A DNA stretch of 64,000 bases from Bugula neritina (taxonomy: Eukaryota > Bryozoa > Gymnolaemata > Cheilostomatida > Bugulidae), in NCBI GenBank assembly GCA_964035545.1, contig OZ037771.1:10051408-10115407 (forward strand). The letters are read 5' to 3'. Positions within the stretch are counted from its first letter, which is position 1. The number at the start of each line of letters is the position of its first letter. Shown one piece after another: positions 57,601 through 64,000 of the stretch. The notes under the pieces were generated by a model. That model was not told where the DNA came from. It saw only the letters and a list, made by a program, of their open reading frames with translations, and searched no databases. The translations under genes and the position numbers were made by a program.

Positions 57601-60153
57601 TAATATACGGAAATGTACTGTAACATACTGATATTTACTGTAACACACTGAAATGAACTGCAACATACTGAAATACACTGTTACATGCCAAAATAAACTG
57701 CAACATACTGCAACATACTGAAATACACTGTAACATACTCAAATACACTGCAACATTCTGCAACATATTGAAATATACTGCAACACACTGAAATATACTG
57801 CAACACACTGAAATATACTGCAAAATACTGAAATATACTTCAACATACTGCAACATACTGAAAGACACTACAACTCACTGAAGTATAGTGCAATATACAG
57901 AAATGTACTCTAACATACTGATATTTAATGTTACACACTGAAATATACTAAAACATACTGAAATACACTGTAACACACCGAAATAAGCTGCAACATACTG
58001 CAACATACTGAAATACACCGTAACATGATGAAGTACACTGCAACACATTGAAATACACTGCAACAAACTGAAATATACTGCAACATACTGAAATGCACTG
58101 CAACATACTGAAATACATTGCAACATATCGAAGTATATCGTAATAAATGGACATGTACTGAAACATACTGAAACATACTGAAACATACTGAAACATACTG
58201 AAACATACTGAAATACACTGTAACAAACTGAAATACACTGCAACAAGTTGGAATATACTGCAACATACCCAAGTATATGGTAATATAATGAAATGTACTG
58301 CAACATACCGCAACATACTCAAAAACACTGTAACAAACTGAAATACGCTGCAACACATTGGAATAAACTGCGACATATCGAAATAAATGGTAATATACTG
58401 AAATATATTGAAATACACTGTAACACATTGAAAAATACTGCAACATACTGAAACACACTACAACTCGCTGAAGTATAGTGTAACTTACTGAAATGTACTG
58501 TAACATAATGATATTTACTGCAACACACTGAAACATACTGCAACATACCGAAATACACTGTTACATACTAAAATACACTGCAACATACTAAAATACACTG
58601 CAACAACCTGCAACATTCTGCAACATACTTCAACATACTGAAAAACACTGTAACAAACTGAAATACGCTGCAACACATTGGAATATACTGCAACATACCC
58701 AAATAAATGGTAACATACTGAAATATACTGAAATACAATGTAACACATTGAAAAATACTGCAACACACTGAAAGACACTACAACTCACTGAAGTATAGTG
58801 TAATATATGAAAACGTACTGTAACATACTGATATTTACTGCAACACACTGAAATATACTGCAACATACTGAAATACACTGTTACATGCCAAAATAAACTG
58901 CAACATACTGCAACATACTGAAATACACTGTAACATACTCAAATACACGGCAACATTCTGCAACATATTGAAATATACTGCAACACACTGAAATATACTG
59001 CAACACATCCAAGTAGACTGTAATATACGGACATGTACTGTAACATACTGAAACAAAATGAAATATACTGTAACACTCTGAGTAATACTGCAAAATGCTG
59101 AAATATACTGTAACACAGTGAAGTATACTGCAAAATTCTGAAACATACTGCAACATACTAAAACATGAGCAATATACTGAAAAATGCCTCAGCATACTCA
59201 AATATACTGCAAGATGCTGCAACATACGTAAATACACTGTAACATACTGAAATACACTGCAACATACTGCAGCATACTGAAGTACACTGTAAAATATTGA
59301 AATACACTGCAACACATTGGAATATACTGCAACACACTGAAATATACTGCAACATACTGAAATATACTGCAACATACTGCAACATACTAAAGTGCACTGT
59401 AACATACTGTAACTTACTGAAATACACGGCAACAAACTGTAACATACTGAAACACACTGAAACATACTGAAACATACTGAAACATACTGAGACATACTGA
59501 AATACACTGCAACATACTGAAACATACTGAAATATACTGAAATATACTAAAATACACTGGAACACATTGAAAAATACTGCAACATACTGAAAGACACTTC
59601 AACCCACTGAAGTATAGTGTAATATACGGAAATGTACTGTAACATACTGATATTTACTGTAACACACTGAAATATACTGCAACATACTGAAATACACTGT
59701 AACATACCGAAATAAACTGCAACATAATGCAACATACTGAATTACACTGTAACATACTAAAATACACTGCAACATTCTGCAACATACTTCAACGTACTGA
59801 AAGACACTGTAACATAATGAAATACACTGCAACACATTGAAATATACCGCAACAGACTGGAATATACTGCAACACATCCAAGTACATCGTAATATACGGA
59901 CATGTACTGTAACATACTGGAACATACTGAAATACACTGCAACAAACTGTAACATACTGAAACACACTGAAACATACTGAAACATACTGAAACATACTGT
60001 AACATACTGAAACACACTGAAACATACTGAAACATACTGAGACATACTGAAATACACTGCAACATACTGCAACATACTGAAATATACTGAAATATACTGA
60101 AATACACTGTAACACATTGAAAAATACCGCAACATACTGAAAGACACTTCAAC
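54695..60153. repeat. 5,459-bp higher-order unit, copy d
   Basis: This is a complete unit. Position 57,489 is C, shared with copies b and e and unlike a and c. A private variant is CAACATACCG at 58,541-58,550, where copies a and c have a T. Apart from such single bases I see no difference from copy c. Confidence 0.9.
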
Positions 60154-63100
60154 TCACTGAAGTATAGTGTAATATACGGAAATGTACTGTAACATACTGA
60201 TATTTACTGTAACACACTGAAATGAACTGCAACATACTGAAATACACTGTAACATGCCAAAATAAACTGCAACATACTGCAACATACTGAAATACACTGT
60301 AACATACTCAAATACACTGCAACATTCTGCAACATATTGAAATATACTGCAACACACTGAAATATACTGCAACACACTGAAATATACTGCAAAATACTGA
60401 AATATACTTCAACATACTGCAACATACTGAAAGACACTACAACTCACTGAAGTATAGTGCAATATACAGAAATGTACTCTAACATACTGATATTTAATGT
60501 TACACACTGAAATATACTAAAACATACTGAAATACACTGTAACATACCGAAATAAGCTGCAACATACTGCAACATACTGAAATACACTGTAACATGATGA
60601 AGTACACTGCAACACATTGAAATACACTGCAACAAACTGAAATATACTGCAACATACTGAAATGTACTGCAACATGCTGAAACTAATTGCAACATATCGA
60701 AGTATATCGTAAAATACGGACATGTACTGTAACATACTGAAACACACTGAAACATACTGAAACATACTGAAACATACTGAAACATACTGAGATACACTGC
60801 AACATACTGCAACATACTGAAATACACTGTAACATGATGAAATACACTGCAACACATTGGAATATACTGCAACAAACTGGAATATACTGCAACATACTGA
60901 AATGTGCTGCAACATACTGAAATACATTACAATATATCGAAGTATATCGTAATATACGGACATGTACTGTAACATACTGAAACACACTGAAACATACTGA
61001 AACATACTAAAATATACTGAAACATACTGAAATACACTGTAACACATTGAAAAATACTGCAACATACTGAAGGACACTTCAACTCAATGAAGTATAGTGT
61101 AATATACAGAAATGTACTGTAACATACTGATATTTACTGTAACACACTGAAATATACTGCAACATACTGAAATACACTGTAACATACCGAAATAAACTGC
61201 AACATAATGCAACATACTGAATTACACTGTAACATACTAAAATACACTGCAACATTCTGCAACATACTTCAACGTACTGAAAGACACTGTAACATAATGA
61301 AATACACTGCAACACATTGAAATATACCGCAACAGACAGGAATATACTGCAACACATCCAAGTACATAGTAGTATACGGACATGTACTGTAACATACTGG
61401 AACATACTGAAACATACTGCAACATTCTGAAGTACACTGTAAAATATTGAAATACACCGCAACAAACTGCAACATATTGAAGTACACTGTACATATTGAA
61501 AAACACTGCAACACACTGAAATATACTGCAACACACTGAAATATACTGCAAAAAAACTGAATTATACTTCAACATACTGCAACATACTGAAAGACACTAC
61601 AACTCACTGAAGTATAGTGCAATTAAAAGAAATGTATTCTAACATACTGATATTTAATGTTACACACTGAAATATACTACAACATACTGAAATACACTGC
61701 AACATACCGAAATAAGCTGCAACATACTGCAACATACTGAAATACACTGTAACATGATGTAGTACACTGCAACACATTGAAATATACTGCAACAGACTGA
61801 AATATACTGCAAAATACTGAATTATACTTCAACATACTGCAACATACTGAAAGACACTACAACTCACTGAAGTATAGTGCAATATACAGAAATGTACTCT
61901 AACATACTGATATTTAATGTTACACACTGAAATATACTACAACATACTGAAATACACTGTAACATACCGAAATAAGCTGCAACATACTGCAACATACTGA
62001 AATACACTGTAACATGATGAAGTACACTGCAACACATTGAAATACACTGCAACAAACTGAAATATACTGCATCATACTGAAATGTACTGCAACATACTGA
62101 AATACATTGCAACATATCGAAGTATATCGTAATAAACGGACATGTACTGAAACATACTGAAACACACTGAAACATACTGAAACATACTGAAACATACTGA
62201 GATACACTGCAACATACTGCAACATACTGAAATACACTGTAACATGATGAAATACACTGCAACACATTGGAATATACTGCAACAAACTGGAATATACTGC
62301 AACATACTGAAACGTGCTGCAACATACTGAAATACATTGCAATATATCGAAGTATATCGTAATATACGGACATGTACTGCAACATACTGAAACACACTGA
62401 AACATACTGAAACATACTGAAATATACTGAAATATACTGAAATACACTGTAACACATTGAAAAATACTGCAACATACTGAAAGACACTTCAACCCACTGA
62501 AGTATAGTGTAATATACGGAAATGTACTGTAACATACTGATATTTACTGTAACACACTGAAATATACTGCAACATACTGAAATACACTGTAACATACCGA
62601 AATAAACTGCAAGATAATGCAACATACTGAATTACACTGTAACATACTAAAATACACTGTAACATTCTGCAACATACTTCAACGTACTGAAAGACACTGT
62701 AACATAATGAAATACACTGCAACACATTGAAATATACCGCAACAGACTGGAATATACTGCAACACATCCAAGTACATCGTAATATACGGACATGTACTGT
62801 AACATACTGGAACATACTGAAATACACTGCAACAAACTGTAACATACTGAAACACACTGAAACATACTGAAACATGCTGAAACATACTGTAACATACTGA
62901 AACACACTGAAACATACTGAAACATACTGAGACATACTGAAATACACCGCAACATACTGCAACATACTGAAATATACTGAAATATACTGAAATACACTGT
63001 AACACATTGAAAAATACCGCAACATACTGAAAGACACTTCAACTCACTGAAGTATAGTGTAATATACGGAAATGTACTGTAACATACTGATATTTACTGT

Positions 63101-64000
63101 AACACACTGAAATGAACTGCAACATACTGAAATACACTGTTACATGCCAAAATAAACTGCAACATACTGCAACATACTGAAATACACTGTAACATACTCA
63201 AATACACTGCAACATTCTGCAACATATTGAAATATACTGCAACACACTGAAATATACTGCAACACACTGAAATATACTGCAAAATACTGAAATATACTTC
63301 AACATACTGCAACATACTGAAAGACACTACAACTCACTGAAGTATAGTGCAATATACAGAAATGTACTCTAACATACTGATATTTAATGTTACACACTGA
63401 AATATACTAAAACATACTGAAATACACTGTAACACACCGAAATAAGCTGCAACATACTGCAACATACTGAAATACACCGTAACATGATGAAGTACACTGC
63501 AACACATTGAAATACACTGCAACAAACTGAAATATACTGCAACATACTGAAATGCACTGCAACATACTGAAATACATTGCAACATATCGAAGTATATCGT
63601 AATAAATGGACATGTACTGAAACATACTGAAACATACTGAAACATACTGAAACATACTGAAACATACTGAAATACACTGTAACAAACTGAAATACACTGC
63701 AACAAGTTGGAATATACTGCAACATACCCAAGTATATGGTAATATAATGAAATGTACTGCAACATACCGCAACATACTCAAAAACACTGTAACAAACTGA
63801 AATACGCTGCAACACATTGGAATAAACTGCGACATATCGAAATAAATGGTAATATACTGAAATATATTGAAATACACTGTAACACATTGAAAAATACTGC
63901 AACATACTGAAACACACTACAACTCGCTGAAGTATAGTGTAACTTACTGAAATGTACTGTAACATAATGATATTTACTGCAACACACTGAAACATACTGC
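60154..64000. repeat. 5,459-bp higher-order unit, copy e, cut by the window end
   Basis: The first 3,847 bp of a further unit are present, matching copy d at offset 5,459 to the last base. Position 62,948 is C, as in b and d. Nothing suggests that the array is ending. Confidence 0.9.

Larger units (their letters stand above)
32116..64000. repeat. 10-bp satellite array, right arm
   Basis: The same 10-bp satellite as in the left arm resumes directly after the transposon, in the register expected from the empty site, and runs to the window end without another interruption. The left part (to about 38,961) is a mosaic of blocks also seen in the left arm. The rest is a regular tandem array of 5,459-bp units. 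The array's right end is not seen. Confidence 0.97.

Noticed and set aside
1-64000. Telomeric repeat array
   Set aside because: The monomer lacks a G-rich strand of TTAGGG type, the array is internal with an interspersed transposon, and variant monomers are arranged in higher-order units.
38962-64000. Assembly artefact from collapsed or duplicated repeats
   Set aside because: It cannot be excluded from sequence alone. Private variants in individual units and a unit with a unique deletion argue that the copies are real, so I kept them with this caveat.

Overview
The window is almost entirely satellite DNA from a eukaryotic nuclear genome, and an animal is the most likely source. About 61.4 of the 64 kb is built from a 10-bp monomer whose commonest forms are GCAACATACT, GAAACATACT, GAAATACACT, GTAACATACT and GAAATATACT. 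A tRNA-like internal Pol III promoter, a DNA transposon with long inverted ends, the absence of bacterial-type genes, and satellite organised at several nested scales all support a eukaryote. I cannot name the species, and I see no convincing protein-coding gene anywhere.

The satellite has at least four nested levels: the 10-bp monomer (roughly 6,100 copies), a ladder of about 240 bp, a block of about 1,650 bp usually present as a tandem doublet, and higher-order units of 5.3 to 5.5 kb. The left arm (1-29,551) is a mosaic. A 5,328-bp tandem duplication (1,321-6,648 and 6,649-11,986) is followed by a 1,369-bp tandem array (about 11,350-14,277) and copied segments. A second copy of positions 1-6,648 then lies at 17,064-23,671, and more mosaic leads to a 1,650-bp doublet that ends at the transposon. 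Most length differences between copies are whole multiples of 10 bp.

The array is interrupted once, at 29,552-32,115, by a 2,564-bp element of ordinary complexity. Its ends are inverted repeats of about 165-177 bp starting CACAGTT. The unoccupied version of its insertion site survives in sister copies of the satellite (for example at 33,805 and 38,564), so the insertion point can be read directly. The element carries no plausible transposase and looks non-autonomous or decayed. Inside it is a tRNA-like A box/B box pair that may mark a nested SINE.

The right arm (32,116-64,000) starts with a 1,689/1,699-bp tandem duplication and a 1,650-bp doublet. From about 38,962 to the end it is a tandem array of 5,459-bp units: a partial unit, three full units, one unit lacking exactly 2,569 bp, and a final unit cut by the window edge. 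These units differ by only a few visible substitutions per 5.4 kb, so this domain is the most recently amplified or homogenised. The many long open frames on the minus strand follow from the repeat having almost no stop codons on that strand, and are not genes.
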